Shown here: piece by piece, positions 37,066-45,741 of the stretch
Layout: each line of letters opens with the position of its first letter
How positions within the stretch are numbered: position 1 is the first letter of the stretch
Source of the DNA: Cristatella mucedo
Lineage: Eukaryota; Bryozoa; Phylactolaemata; Cristatellidae
Direction: 5' to 3'
Assembly: GCA_009760855.2 (NCBI GenBank)
Contig: WPIO01000098.1
Coordinates: forward strand, 1,069,501-1,133,500
Length of the DNA: 64,000 bases
Notes under the pieces: model-generated
Seen by the model: only the letters and a program-made list of their open reading frames with translations
Database searches by the model: none
Told to the model about the DNA's origin: nothing
Translations under genes and position numbers: made by a program

Positions 37066-39752
37066 TCTTACCTGCGGACGAAGGGCTGCTGGCAGGTAGT
37101 GATGCAGTCGTGGGCCGGTGAAGGATAATCCGTGGGGTGTTGAGAGAGAGCTGGCAACAAGAGGAGGAGAAAGCCAGTCACGTGCAACCAATGTGCTCTT
37201 GCAGCCTGCGTGTGCTGACATCAGAAACAGCTAGAGTCAAATCTGAGCATCAGCTGAACCAAGCATGCACACGATTTTAATATTTATTCAATATTGCTCT
37301 AGTGGGATAAAAACGTCCGAACGACTTTTTACCATCCGTTCCATCAGAGCAAGCCGCGAATGAACTCACCAACCAACTCTCGAGAATAAATTCGTGTGGT
37401 CCACTCAGAGGTAGCGTGCACCACAAAAAGGCTCTTCGGGGTATTACTTGCTTAATCCTAGTGGCTTGGTGGAGGTGAGAAACATTAGATACATACATTA
37501 GTACTGAACTGACCTGATCACGAGTCTCCTGAAAAGACTTCTTTTTCTTCTTCGAACTGACCTGATGATGCACGAGTCGTGTGAGATGTGACGTTTTCTC
37601 GTCAGGTGCCTGCAACCACCAAGTTAGTGCACCTCGGCCGCTCTGCAGAGGCGATGAACACGAAAAAGAGAAATGAGATGGCAGAAGAGAAAACTTTCTA
37701 GGAGAAGCAGGAAATGGAAATTAGTTAACGACAAAATGCCATATCAGCCTTACTTTTCGTCAGTCAGTGACTCAGCAGCAAGAGAAGATGACCAATCCCA
37801 AGCAATGCAGCTAGCCTCGTCTGCCATAATAATTCACAAATAATAATTCATTTGTATAGCGCCCAAAGAGAACTTAATCTCTATTCCGGTGCTCCACATA
37901 TGCCTCGGGGCTTGAGCCCACGATCTCAACCAGGCCTTCGTCGACGCGAGCACTTTAACCACTGGATCAAACCTGCTCGGCGTGAGCTGCACACTTGCCA
38001 CATCACACCATTTCTTGCCCATCTGTACTGGCTCTCAATCAAGCAGCCTAACGACTTCAAGATCGTATCAATCGTTTGTTTTTAAGAGCCCACGTTTTCT
38101 GGCTGACGTCTCCCCTTTAGAAATACCAAAAAAACGACCTTTTCTCATAGCATTATTGGGTACTCGTGATATGTCACTTCCAAGCCTGTGCATGCTGACT
38201 ATGCACTTGCTTCCAAGAATCCTATTTACATGTTGACATTGTGCATGTCACTTCTAACCATGCTGTGCTTGTTGAGATGTCGAAGCTACTGCTTACCATG
38301 TATGCATCATCCTAGAACGCGTATTTATGTATGTATGTGTCTCCTTCTGTAACTGTACTAAGTCATAAAGACCATGTGGGTGTTAAGCAGGAGAGGTTTG
38401 TATAGTGCACTCACAACCTAAGCGGCTTTCGGTACGCATTCGGTAGCCAACAGACTTCACCTCACGCAACAAAGAGAAAGTGTGCCGTATAGCAGAGTCA
38501 GGTGAGCAGTTAAGGTAGTGAGTAGCATGGAAGTACTAGCTCAGGACCGCTGAAAAGGATTAGCTATAGTCGGCAGTAGGAGAGTAGTTGTCGTTGCGTA
38601 AGAATTTTGGAATTGATCTCCGCAGTCTTGTACCTGCAGAACTAAAGTTTCTGTTGCTAACGCTCTTTAATCAGAGGAATGGAATAGCTAATTTATTGTC
38701 CACATACGACCTGAGGGCAAGAAAAGGCTGAAACTGGAGCAGTAGTTCAGCTAGGTATGAAGGAGCCAATTGGCTGGCCTTGTGGGTTAGCGCAAGAACT
38801 TGGCTCTGTATCCGCTGCTCAACCGGCATCCATCCTAGCTCTTTTAGCAATGGAGACACGTGCTTAAACCTCTGGTACTCGAAGACTAGCCTTGCAGCCA
38901 TATACATAGTCAGCTGAACTGGCCTAACTGCTTTATTTGGTAGCCCAGCCAAAAGGGTACACAATAATCAAGCCATGACAGAGCTGAGGAGCTAGTTAAT
39001 GTTTACACAAGCCACTGTTTAATAGAGCTCCTAATCTTGGATAGGGATCATGTGAGAAGCCTTGAAAGAGATTAAGTTCTTTAAGGGCACCATACAAATG
39101 CATTATGATAATAATTTAAGTCAGAGTAGTTAGGCTGCTACAAAGCTATTGATATAACAAGTAAGGATTAGCTGGTGTCAGGAATGTGTAGCCTGCTTAT
39201 CCAAGAAAATATTCACAGATTGTTGTGATTCTATAGCTTGCTCCTCAATCACACGTTTATAATGCTCAATAGGCTGATGGAAGGAGGGTACCCTAGTTGA
39301 TCGTTAAGAATTTAGCAGCAGCTCCCCTTAATACTTAAATGGGCTACACTAAAACACGGTCAAAATGCAGATTCGTTCAACCTGTGCTCACTTGCCTATA
39401 ACATCAGTGCCCGACGACAGTTATCGTTAAGGCACAGCTGGCATGCCTGCGCCCTGGGAAGAAAGAGAAATATATGCTGATTTTATGAGCACGGTTCCTG
39501 CCCCTGTGCCCTAGTCGTGGAAGAGCCGCCCCCAACTGCAAGATGCACAGGCCCCCCACTGACAGGTTAGATTACTTGCCAACCGCCGTTAATGGTGCCG
39601 ACAAGAACCCGGTAAACCCGGACTTGCCAGCATTTGTCAGTAATAGCCAACGGTATATACTGGCACACTTCCTCGAAGTCTGCAGAGCACTAATATAAAG
39701 GACGCACACACTCTCTATCTCCTATTCTCTCTCTCTCTCTCCCTCTCTCTCT

Positions 39753-39803
<51 letters not shown>

Positions 39804-42800
39804 GGCACCGCAGACGCATCTCTTACCAACCCTGCTTTGCTTGCTTCATCAACGTCCGACAGCATGATTAGAGGCTAAGCACATTAACTTTGTGACAGGC
39901 AAATATCGAGTATTAGGACGAGCTTGATCAGGAACTGGTTCAAACTAATCGAAGTTAAGTCCTATGATGTAGTCCGTTTTTGCTCCAGACATGAGAGGCC
40001 ATCGAAGTTATGCTCTTTGATGCTCTCCAATCGTTTCCTGTCCTTTGAGTACCTCAGGCACTCTGCCACTGACAAGGGCGTATATATGGAGGAAAACACT
40101 TTAAAAACCTCTGCTTTACCTCAGATCACTACCACAATAAAACCACTTGTCGTCAAAGTTCAAAATATTGCAGAAAAGAATTCTCTCGAATGTGGCCTGC
40201 CCACAGCTGGTGAACTTGGCCCGCACTGGTATGGTCATTCCACGGGACGTTGGGCATGCCAGGAACAATGAAGCGAAGGAGAGGGAGAGAGGACTTACTG
40301 CCACAGGTAGTCAATTACAGAAGGGCGGGGAAGGACTGTGGAAGTCCTCGATCTCTAAAAGGGTGCTTCCAATCAGCTCCGAGGTAGGGTTAGGCAGAAT
40401 CCCCTACGGTGTGCTTCACGAGTGCTCGCCAAAATGCTTTTCAGGACGTCAAGGCTGGTGAAATCAATCAAGCATGGTGTACAGCTGGAAAGCCAAAATG
40501 CTTTTCAGGACGTCAAGGCTGGTGAAATCAATCAAGCATGGTGTACAGTTGGAACTCACCGCTGACACCAGCAGTTGACCGCACTCATTATGATGTATAT
40601 TCCATACTCCTGTTGCAGCATGGCACCAGAGAAAGTCTTCTATGGTCACATAGCCCAGGTCTCTGACTGAGTGCCCCAAGTCATTATGACACAGGAGCCT
40701 ATAACAGATCATAGCGGCCGTTCAAACGTCAGTCACAATCTGCCAGTTTGTGTCGACCGTGCAGACTCAACGCCACTGTTCGAAAAAAGTATTTGGGTGC
40801 CCCAGCAAAAGCAAACGCTACAAGCCGGTGCAAACTTGTGCATGTGACTGTGGCTCAAGAGAGGTAGAGGTTTCCACTCGATAGTTAAAAATTGGTATTA
40901 GCCACATTTGCTACCTAACAGCAGGCTTAGCTAAGGTCGGTTTATTTGCTAACGTGGCTGGGTTACACCTCATAGCCCCAGTGCACTATTTTGGAGGGAG
41001 GCTGTGACTCGACCTGCAAGAAGTATGACGTCAAATCAACTGACGGCATGCCCCGAACTGCATTCCCTACTGCCCCCTCATTTATAGTTGGAAGGCACGT
41101 GTGCTGATGCCTAGACGCTAATCTACATACCAGCCGACAGGAGGCCCAGTGCAAGCAAGCTTGTCAAGTTTGTAGTGCATTCCCAGCACTGTGCTGGATA
41201 GCATTCTTCCATTTGATCACCTTACAGCACTAAGAATGTGCTAATGAGGCTGAGCCCTACCGGTCCGGCTCGTGACCTGGCAGGCACTTGAATGACCAGA
41301 ATTGACCTGATATAAGGTTACATATCGTATGTGCTGCTACTTCTTGTGTCTTTTCATAATAGCACGTGCAGGCTACCCTTCTATTAGCACAAGCATCCAG
41401 CTATATAATTGTGTTCTGCCAGCTCTGGTCCCCCTTCCAGTCTCCTGCCAGTAGCTCAACCAACCTCTCCGGACAACACTTCTTGAAGTGTGCCTAGTTG
41501 GGAACGTGCATCGACCTCTTGCTTATATGCATCTGACTCTCTTGTCCTACATAGGCTTAGCCAGTTAATAATTTGAATAGATTGACCCTGCATCGATAGA
41601 TTTAATCATCAGTTGGATGCGTATTGACGTAAATGGACATTGACCGCAATGGACAAAGATCATCAGAGATACTTCTGAAATATAGGGTACTTCAAAGCTC
41701 CGTGCTAGGTCCGGTTCTTTTCACGGTTTATACTCTCCCTCTTGCTGATGTAATTGACAATCACAATCTAGCCTTTCAATTCTATGCTTGTGACACTCAG
41801 TTGTACATTCGCTCGATCCCTCCCAGCCATCGAGTACCTCGAATTCTCTCAACTCGCTTGCTGCATGTATTGATGACATCCGCACATGGATGGCAGATAA
41901 TTATCAAAATATAAACGGTGATAAAAATAACTTACTAATTATGATCGAACCCAGTGCGATTTGGAAATTAGAAAGGCTGACAAGATTGGCTCTGCCAGAA
42001 TATCTCCTTTTGAATTAACCCAAAATCTATGTGTGATAGTCGAAAGTGACCTCTCTTTAAACGACCACATCAGCTCCACAATAAAGTTTGTTTACTTTCA
42101 GATAAAGAGCAATACTCAAATTCGGGCTTGTTTAGATAGGGATACGGCGTCTAAGTTGTTCCATGCATTTGTGACATCCCGTATTGACTTCTGTAACTCA
42201 CTGATTGCTGGCCTACCGGCATGTGCAATCAGGCGATTAAAGCTAGTGCAAAACACTGCTGCTAGACTTGTCTGTTGTGAGCGTCGAAGTCGCCAGGTCA
42301 CACCACATCTCGCCGACCTGCGTTGGCTCCCAGTCAAGCAACGGATAAACTTCAAGGTTTTGTCGTTCACTTTTAGGTCACTTCATTCTTCGGCTCCAAC
42401 CTATCTCTCAGATCATTTTCCACACCAGGCCAAGCATCGTATCGCTGCTTTTCGGAATCCAAAAGTTTACCAATACCTCTTACAAACGCAAACTCTTTGG
42501 AGACCGTACAATTAGTGTAATTTGCTCCCAAAGCATGGAACTCACTCCCGACTTGCATCACAACGTCCCTAACTTGACCACATTAAAAAAGAACTTATAA
42601 CAAACTTATTTTGGATAGCATTTAGTGGGTCCCTGTGATTCTTCCTTCACGAACTTAAGCAATTGACACTGTTCATGCTGCCACTAACCACACTTGTATG
42701 CTGACCCGGTTGATGTCAGTCCTAACCATGTTATTCATGCTGTTTATCAAGCCTGATATTACTCACCATTCAATCTCGTTTCCCTTTGCAGCAAATGTAA

Positions 42801-44122
42801 ATCGCCTAGAAAGAGATTGAGTTCTCTAAGGGCAATTTACTGAGTACATTATTATTATTATTAAGCGCGTTAGCCGTGATGGCACACTAGATAAAGCGGT
42901 TGCTTTCACGACCTCGGTCCAAAGGTCGTGGGTTCAATTCTTGCGGTGGGTGATCCTTCATCGCCACTGCAAGCCGTGGTGATAGCCGTAAAGGCTCTTC
43001 TGCCACTATTCAAAAGGGGGCTGTTCAATCAGCTAGGATTTTGTTTTAATCGGTTACTTATATCTTTAGTTTTATGTGCTGGCACTGAATTTATGCCTTC
43101 TTTGTAATTCGCAGAAACCCACATTGTGGTATCAACCAACAGGCAGTTGTGCTTGTCTGTTTATGTTACAGGTCAAATCCACCGAGGCACTGCTAAGATA
43201 CTCGACCAAAATCAGTTCGCATCCACCCCAGAGTTTAAGGTTTAGCTTGCTGATGACAGCAACTTAGGCGCACTGTACAGTATTACTATTTTTTGAGAAA
43301 ATGCTTAGGATGCAGCTAACAACTAGCAATCGATGGTTTTAATCATCATAACTTAAATTCGACAAAGAAACTCTTACGCTAACTATCGTTTAAGGAAAAA
43401 TACGTAATTCTAAGTTATAAAGCATATTAAAACCCTACGAGAAAGATAGGCCAAAGACTTGCTTGCTAACGATAGTACAATTTGTTTGACCTAGAGCTAA
43501 CAGCTTAAGTTAACCTAGACAGCCGTCAATCGAATAGCTATGCATCAAATAACTGCATCTTTACATATTCTGCCATATACAGCCCCAGCAATAACATTGG
43601 CAGCATAACATGACAGGCAAAGCCAAATCAGACCAAGCAGGACCATCGGCGGCTGTTCTGAAAGCGCCCGTGTAATGCAATGTAAGGTATCTCCGTCTGT
43701 AACTCCACAAAGTCATAAGGACTGTGTGGGTGTTACGCAGGAGTCTTTTGTATAGCGAACTCACAGCCTAAGCGGCTTTCGGTACGCATTCGGTAGCCAA
43801 CAGACTTCGTCTCACTCAACAAAGAAAAAGTGGCAAGCATAGCACAGTTGTGGTAGTCAGTAGCATACAAGTAGCAGCTCATGATCGCTGAAAAGGATGA
43901 GCAATAGTGTGCAGCAGAATAGTATTTGTCGTTGCGTAAGAACTGTAGAAGCGAGTTCCACAGGCCCGTGCGTAGTACCTACTTAACATACGCTGCTTTA
44001 GTGAAAACTTACTTGTAATCAGCTGCCAGGCTATCTAGGCCGAACCATTTTTCGTTAACTGACTCTAGCACGCTTCTTAGCTCTTTTATTATAAGCTCAA
44101 GCTTTTCGGCTGCCTTGCTCAT
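24670..44122 (-). CDS. TDRD5: LOTUS-Tudor domain protein gene (TDRD5/tejas-like), 11 exons, about 600 aa
   Basis: Exons, in transcript order: 44122-44013, 40698-40560, 37609-37514, 33290-32857, 31786-31675, 31508-31447, 31169-30986, 28965-28723, 28276-28164, 27283-27089 and 24784-24670. Each junction has AG/GT signals, each exon is open in the needed frame, and all ten junction phases agree. The predicted protein has a LOTUS domain at about residues 6-83, a linker to residue 115, an Ala/Ser-rich region, and an extended Tudor domain at about 226-404 with motifs VTWIESPS, CAAQFWPSLWYRA, VDYG and LPNQAFAACLAGI. The C-terminal ~200 residues are not assigned. In animals, LOTUS plus Tudor proteins (TDRD5, TDRD7, Drosophila tejas) work in germ granules with Vasa and piRNA factors. 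One LOTUS and one Tudor favour TDRD5/tejas over the multi-Tudor TDRD7. Start: the ATG at 44122 lies just before the LOTUS helix. The gene is inferred; no transcript was seen, and the 3' end is the least certain part. Confidence 0.78.
25672..25703. repeat. 32-bp perfect palindrome with AT core
   Basis: TTCATAGGC, seven TA units, then GCCTATGAA. It lies in the intron between exons 10 and 11. It could form a cruciform or hairpin; no further function is implied. Confidence 0.9.
26228..26400 (-). mobile_element. SINE-2
   Basis: Minus-strand copy, well preserved, with GGTGAGCCGTAATGGCTCAC head and a GGGTTCAAAT box B. No counterpart seen in block B; it lies in the intron between exons 10 and 11. 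Confidence 0.82.
27089..27283 (-). CDS. TDRD5: Exon 10: conserved C-terminal module
   Basis: 195 bases from TTGCAG to AG|GTAAGC, in phase with exon 9. The frame includes GLKMYVVTCNGIEYITSSEL, then HVTCRPQRMAQILEQ and KESVCLIEELR. It reads as an ordered alpha/beta segment, but I do not recognise the family. This stretch and its downstream intron edge are the best conserved part between blocks A and B. Confidence 0.72.
28164..28276 (-). CDS. TDRD5: Exon 9: C-terminal region
   Basis: 113 bases from CGCCTTTGCAG to CG|GTAAGG, open in the phase set by exon 8. It encodes DPTFGASASKAGELW and a hydrophilic stretch ending THISRTSHLYR. No domain recognised. The block B copy of this exon has a stop and a transposon tail inserted in it. 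Confidence 0.7.
28723..28965 (-). CDS. TDRD5: Exon 8: end of extended Tudor fold
   Basis: 243 bases (81 codons, phase 0 to 0) from GTTGCTTCAG to AAG|GTGCGT. The frame starts GRQLVRLLDASGPRLIDVAQ and continues ILVELSCA, which is the closing strand and helix of an extended Tudor domain ('v.L.D.sg...dv...Lv..g.A'). It then turns into a Ser-rich tail. Block B lacks the whole region corresponding to A 28.7-30.6 kb, including this exon. Confidence 0.78.
30986..31169 (-). CDS. TDRD5: Exon 7: extended Tudor segment
   Basis: 184 bases from TCTTTGCAG to GAC|GTAAGC. The frame reads RPELLQLPNQAFAACLAGI, then a Gly/Ala stretch, W-A-D, and CHQRCFTAHILGFTFD. The 'pellLP.qA..C.LagI.P' motif joins the Tudor barrel to its SN-like extension in TDRD-family proteins. 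The equivalent place in block B (58078-57893) has an in-frame TAA near its start. Confidence 0.82.
31447..31508 (-). CDS. TDRD5: Exon 6: Tudor VDYG strand
   Basis: A 62-base exon between TTTCTCTGCATAG and AG|GTATGT. It encodes VLAVDYGCTACFNVTSLRLL, matching the Tudor 'V.f.DYGn...v....Lr.l' segment, in phase with the exons on both sides. It is too short for ordinary ORF finding; I found it by searching for the missing Tudor motif. The usual Asn after DYG is Cys here, so the aromatic cage that binds methyl-arginine may be altered. The block B copy has lost this exon. Confidence 0.82.
31675..31786 (-). CDS. TDRD5: Exon 5: Tudor core strands
   Basis: 112 bases, entering in phase 2 and leaving in phase 0 at CAG|GTGCGT. 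The frame reads SVVSTAIAKVG then LMCAAQFWPSLWYRA and EAGRVQ. The 'C.A.F....WYRA.V' pattern is the hallmark of the Tudor barrel. The acceptor chosen, GAGCAG, has a poor pyrimidine tract. A second CAACAG 16 bases downstream would break the phase with exon 4, so the first is preferred. Confidence 0.8.
31935..32650 (-). mobile_element. LINE-A 3' fragment
   Basis: 5'-truncated copy with the C-terminal domain (NMAARLVFKSQRFEHVSPLL, then LWNSLSEFSRND) and the 3' terminus at 31935. It sits in the intron between exons 4 and 5 of the TDRD5-like gene, in the same orientation. It is absent from the matching place in block B, so it arrived after the duplication. Confidence 0.88.
32857..33290 (-). CDS. TDRD5: Exon 4: Ala/Ser-rich region and start of Tudor domain
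   Basis: This 434-base exon follows a strong polypyrimidine tract and CTTCAG, and ends AG|GTAGGT (phase 2). It encodes 144 residues: a low-complexity Ala/Ser region with a run of five alanines from a CAG-type repeat on the plus strand, then VKVRVTWIESPSQLHLQL, the first strands of a Tudor domain. A second acceptor, CTCTTTCAG ending at 33224, lies in the same exon and could give a shorter 33223-32857 form. That form starts in a different phase, so it would need another upstream exon. Confidence 0.78.
34160..35165 (+). mobile_element. LINE-B 3' part
   Basis: Includes the region of the FVTPCLDFCNSLPAGLPA motif in broken frames, the ORF at 34480-34812 (LLCRKPCSCHTAPLFADLHW), the UTR and an intact hairpin tail followed by ATT/GTT repeats. 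In the TDRD5-like gene it lies in the intron between exons 3 and 4. Confidence 0.82.
35540..37065. repeat. CT-rich low-complexity tract with three unique spacers
   Basis: About 1.5 kb dominated by TCTC and TGTCTC units, with pure CT runs at 35549-35603, 35838-35869, 36797-36840 and 37010-37062. Non-repetitive spacers at about 36045-36150 and 36345-36440 are related to the segment at 37066-37150. Translations rich in Ser and Leu from here are not proteins. It lies in the intron before exon 4. Confidence 0.93.
37514..37609 (-). CDS. TDRD5: Exon 3: basic linker after LOTUS
   Basis: Acceptor GGTTGCAG and donor CAG|GTCAGT flank 32 open codons, phase 0 at both ends. The frame begins APDEKTSHLTRLVHHQ and continues with a run of five lysines. 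An acidic 'D..T..i..LV..Q' stretch followed by basic residues is what I expect just after the first LOTUS domain in TDRD5 proteins, so exon 2 (phase 0 end) joins naturally here. An internal GTCAGT after HHQ (near 37562) and an internal TTTTCAG before ETRDQ could give a shorter splice form. Confidence 0.7.
37840..37979 (-). mobile_element. SINE-1
   Basis: Minus-strand copy with the same tRNA-like head (TGGTTAAAGTGCTCGCG) and hairpin tail. It abuts the LINE-B remnant at 37980 and lies in the intron upstream of exon 3. Not seen at the matching place in block B. Confidence 0.8.
37980..39115 (+). mobile_element. LINE-B remnant interrupted by LINE-A
   Basis: Coding and UTR remnant at 37980-38300; hairpin tail resumes at 39055-39115 (AAGAGATTAAGTTCT). 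The intervening bases are LINE-A. Shared with block B (60870-61285). Confidence 0.75.
38330..39055 (-). mobile_element. LINE-A 3' fragment, nested in a LINE-B remnant
   Basis: C-terminal domain remnant (LLAGLPNKAV, MAARLVFEYQRFKHVSPLL) and 3' end. It splits a plus-strand LINE-B remnant (37980-38300 and 39055-39115) whose undivided counterpart is in block B at 60.87-61.28 kb. It lies in the intron between exons 2 and 3. Confidence 0.82.
39725..39802. repeat. (CT)n microsatellite
   Basis: CT run with a few interruptions; the block B equivalent at 61864-61882 is much shorter. Confidence 0.94.
40428..40554. repeat. 64-bp near-identical tandem duplication
   Basis: Two units (40428-40491, 40492-40554) beginning GCCAAAATGCTTTTCAGG; within the ~61 shared bases I see only one difference (C/T in ACAGCTGG/ACAGTTGG). 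The second unit stops at the edge of the exon 2 donor. Block B has only one diverged unit. Confidence 0.93.
40560..40698 (-). CDS. TDRD5: Exon 2: second half of LOTUS domain
   Basis: Acceptor TTATAG and donor GCG|GTGAGT flank 139 bases: one base completing a codon, then 46 codons. The frame includes HSVRDLGYVTIEDFLWC, the LOTUS 'lGy.tl.efL' core, followed by a Val-Trp strand and QLLVSA. Joined to exon 1 this makes a complete LOTUS fold of usual length. A 64-bp tandem duplication begins directly after the donor, in the intron. Confidence 0.8.
41630..42868 (+). mobile_element. LINE-B, longest copy, from mid reverse transcriptase to 3' end
   Basis: Starts at the RT PQGS region (VLQSSVLGPVLFTVYTLPLA, DVIDNHNLAFQFYACDTQLYI; the catalytic YADD reads YACD). 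It continues through LNDHISSTIKFVYFQIK, FVTSRIDFCNSLIAGLPACA and PTYLSDHFPHQAKHR, the UTR and the hairpin tail plus ATT repeat at 42780-42868. Stops and the altered catalytic site show it is dead. Confidence 0.87.
42870..43046 (+). mobile_element. SINE-2
   Basis: Plus strand, near-complete: GCGTTAGCCGTGATGGCACA head, GTCGTGGGTTCAATTC box B, and body ending AATCAGCTAGGATTTTG. It starts directly after the ATT repeat of LINE-B at 42868. Confidence 0.85.
43690..43965 (-). mobile_element. LINE-A 3' end fragment
   Basis: About 275 bases matching the last part of LINE-A, including the CCACATGG 3' region and the AGCGGCTTTC stretch. It ends about 50 bases before TDRD5-like exon 1's donor side and so sits in intron 1. 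Confidence 0.82.
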
Positions 44123-44158
44123 TTCGTCGGGAATGGTGCACCATGCACGAGTTCTGAT
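44013..44158 (-). CDS. TDRD5: Exon 1 (coding): first half of LOTUS domain
   Basis: The segment follows TTTTCAG and ends AA|GTAAGT, giving 48 open codons plus two bases (phase 2). The frame contains MSKAAEKLELIIKELRSVL and then WFGLDSLAADY, the helix and 'gl..L..dY' pattern of an OST-HTH/LOTUS fold. The likely initiator ATG is at 44122-44120, so the twelve codons upstream may be 5' UTR in the same exon. The next exon supplies one base to make Lys and then the second half of the domain. This exon lies outside block A, which explains why the duplicate copy has no counterpart. Confidence 0.8.
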
Positions 44159-44169
44159 CTGAAAACACA

Positions 44170-45735
44170 TCCGGTTGACGGGAAGGGCAACCCGATTTCC
44201 TGCAATCGCTTATGTCCAAAACTCACTCTTGAAACAATAAATATTTAATTTTAACTTAAAAATGTGTGCTTATGTCATAACAGTTGGACCGGCGGACCGC
44301 AAAAAGAACAATGGCAATACACCTTGACCTTAAACATTATAGCTGACCACCGCCATATACCTGTGGGTACATCTCGCTTGTTCTGACTCACAGACCTGCT
44401 CGTCTCGACGCAGCATTCACTACCGGACTAGCTTACCGTCTACTGGTTACGACTTGTAGCCAAATGCGGTTGCCAGAGATTATAACAAAAATTCAAGAGA
44501 CTAACGATCCCAAAATCTTTCTCTGTAGCTAGTGACTCTGCACTTGAGAAATGTTGAGCTGCCGGTGGCTTGTTGCGGAAACTAGTTGGGCAAAATCTAA
44601 TGGGCCTAAATTGAAATTCTGTCTGGTGATTCCATGAAATTTAAGTATCTTTGCTGTGAAACCACTAGGCCTACTATTGACAGCCCTCGCATTTAGTGCT
44701 CAATCAGTTTATCCCTAGCACCCTCTAACAAATCCTGACAGCAGCAGCAAACGAGACCTCGCCGGAAGATCAGCTGGCTTACAGACTACTTTTATCTTAC
44801 TTTCAGCCTCATATTTTACCGACTGCCCTCAAGCGCTCTGTCGGGCGCTGCATTTCACACATAGTTGACCACTGCTTCCCTAGATGCCGATTTCTGACGC
44901 TGATCCTCTAGTCTCTATGCCATCTAGCTGCACTTCACTGGTAGCTCCGTCAGAGAACAACTACCATATACAAGCTGGCTTCAACTTGTGCCGTCGAGCA
45001 GCATCCGTGGGTTCACGAGCGATCGGATTAGTTACGCGCGTGCACATTTGAGGCTCGTTTTCTCTGTCTGTGCCCCTCAGACCATGTTACCTGCCCACCC
45101 CGGCCCATGTTCAAATAAATCTTATGCGTGTCTTGCGTCCATGCAATTCCGTATTATTTCTAATTGTCGTTTACGTGTTAGATTTAGGAGCCTAGAATTA
45201 CGTCAGCGGGATGCCGATTTTTCCTCAGTGTTTTCAACTGAGCAATTGCACATAAAATAAAATTACCAATACCCTATACCATTCTTCCGTGATAGTGTCC
45301 AGCTGTATTACTCATTTAATATCGAATATGAATAACTTCAATCCAACTAGGACTAGAGAAGGATGCATCCGGACACCGAAAACAGTACTCACATTTGCGA
45401 ACTTGACTTGCATGAAATTATTTTAACTAGTTGGTAATGTAATAGCCGATGACAACTGCAACTCCAGTATAGATTGACTAAATTGGTAAGCTAATTTTAG
45501 CAAACAATATTCGATCTGTTATCCTGCGAATTGACAGAATAGATAAAGGCTGAATATTATGGTTTCTAATGTTCTGTTTAAGATTGGAAATTAAGAGCGT
45601 GCTGATCAAAAACTAGGCAACTTAAATCGTCCAACATACTCGCCGATATTTCAGCCTCAATTTAAAACATTTATGATCAGTCGAAAAAACTTCCTAAACT
45701 GAGAAGTATAAAACCAGCCTTTTTGTGTCGCATCC
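44170..45735. promoter_or_regulatory. Region upstream of the TDRD5-like gene, promoter not resolved
   Basis: The 1.6 kb beyond coding exon 1 should hold 5' UTR and promoter if ATG 44122 is right, but an AG acceptor just before exon 1 suggests a separate non-coding first exon. No clear core promoter element was recognised. Confidence 0.3.
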
Positions 45736-45741
45736 TTAATT

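Larger units (their letters stand above)
20895..40870. repeat. Segmental duplication, block A
   Basis: Reading the window against itself, this interval aligns collinearly and in the same orientation with about 50465-62840. Anchors include the CCATCATGTT motif at 24.37/53.99 kb, the exon 10 area at 27.07/55.47 kb, the CGGCACCTTCGGCAA area at 28.56/57.43 kb, the Tudor area at 32.9/58.9 kb, and the LINE-B remnant at 38.0/60.9 kb. Block A is longer because of later insertions (LINE-A at 31.9 and 38.3 kb, SINE-2 at 26.2 kb, larger CT microsatellites) and deletions in B. The ends are approximate. Confidence 0.85.

Noticed and set aside
35495-37128. Long Ser/Leu-rich and Arg/Glu-rich open frames (up to about 250 codons)
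   Set aside because: They are translations of CT/GA microsatellite sequence in several overlapping frames on both strands.
39585-39710. Minus-strand frame DFEEVCQYIPLAITDKCWQ as an exon
   Set aside because: Exon 2 joins exon 3 directly in phase 0 with the expected LOTUS-linker continuity, so this segment is not needed; the phase of its best acceptor does not fit.
40150-40300. Minus-strand frame with FERILFCNILNFDDKWFYCG and a GTAAAG donor as an exon
   Set aside because: Looks coding and is similar in block B, but it leaves in phase 2 while the following exon needs phase 0, and block A stops lie just upstream.
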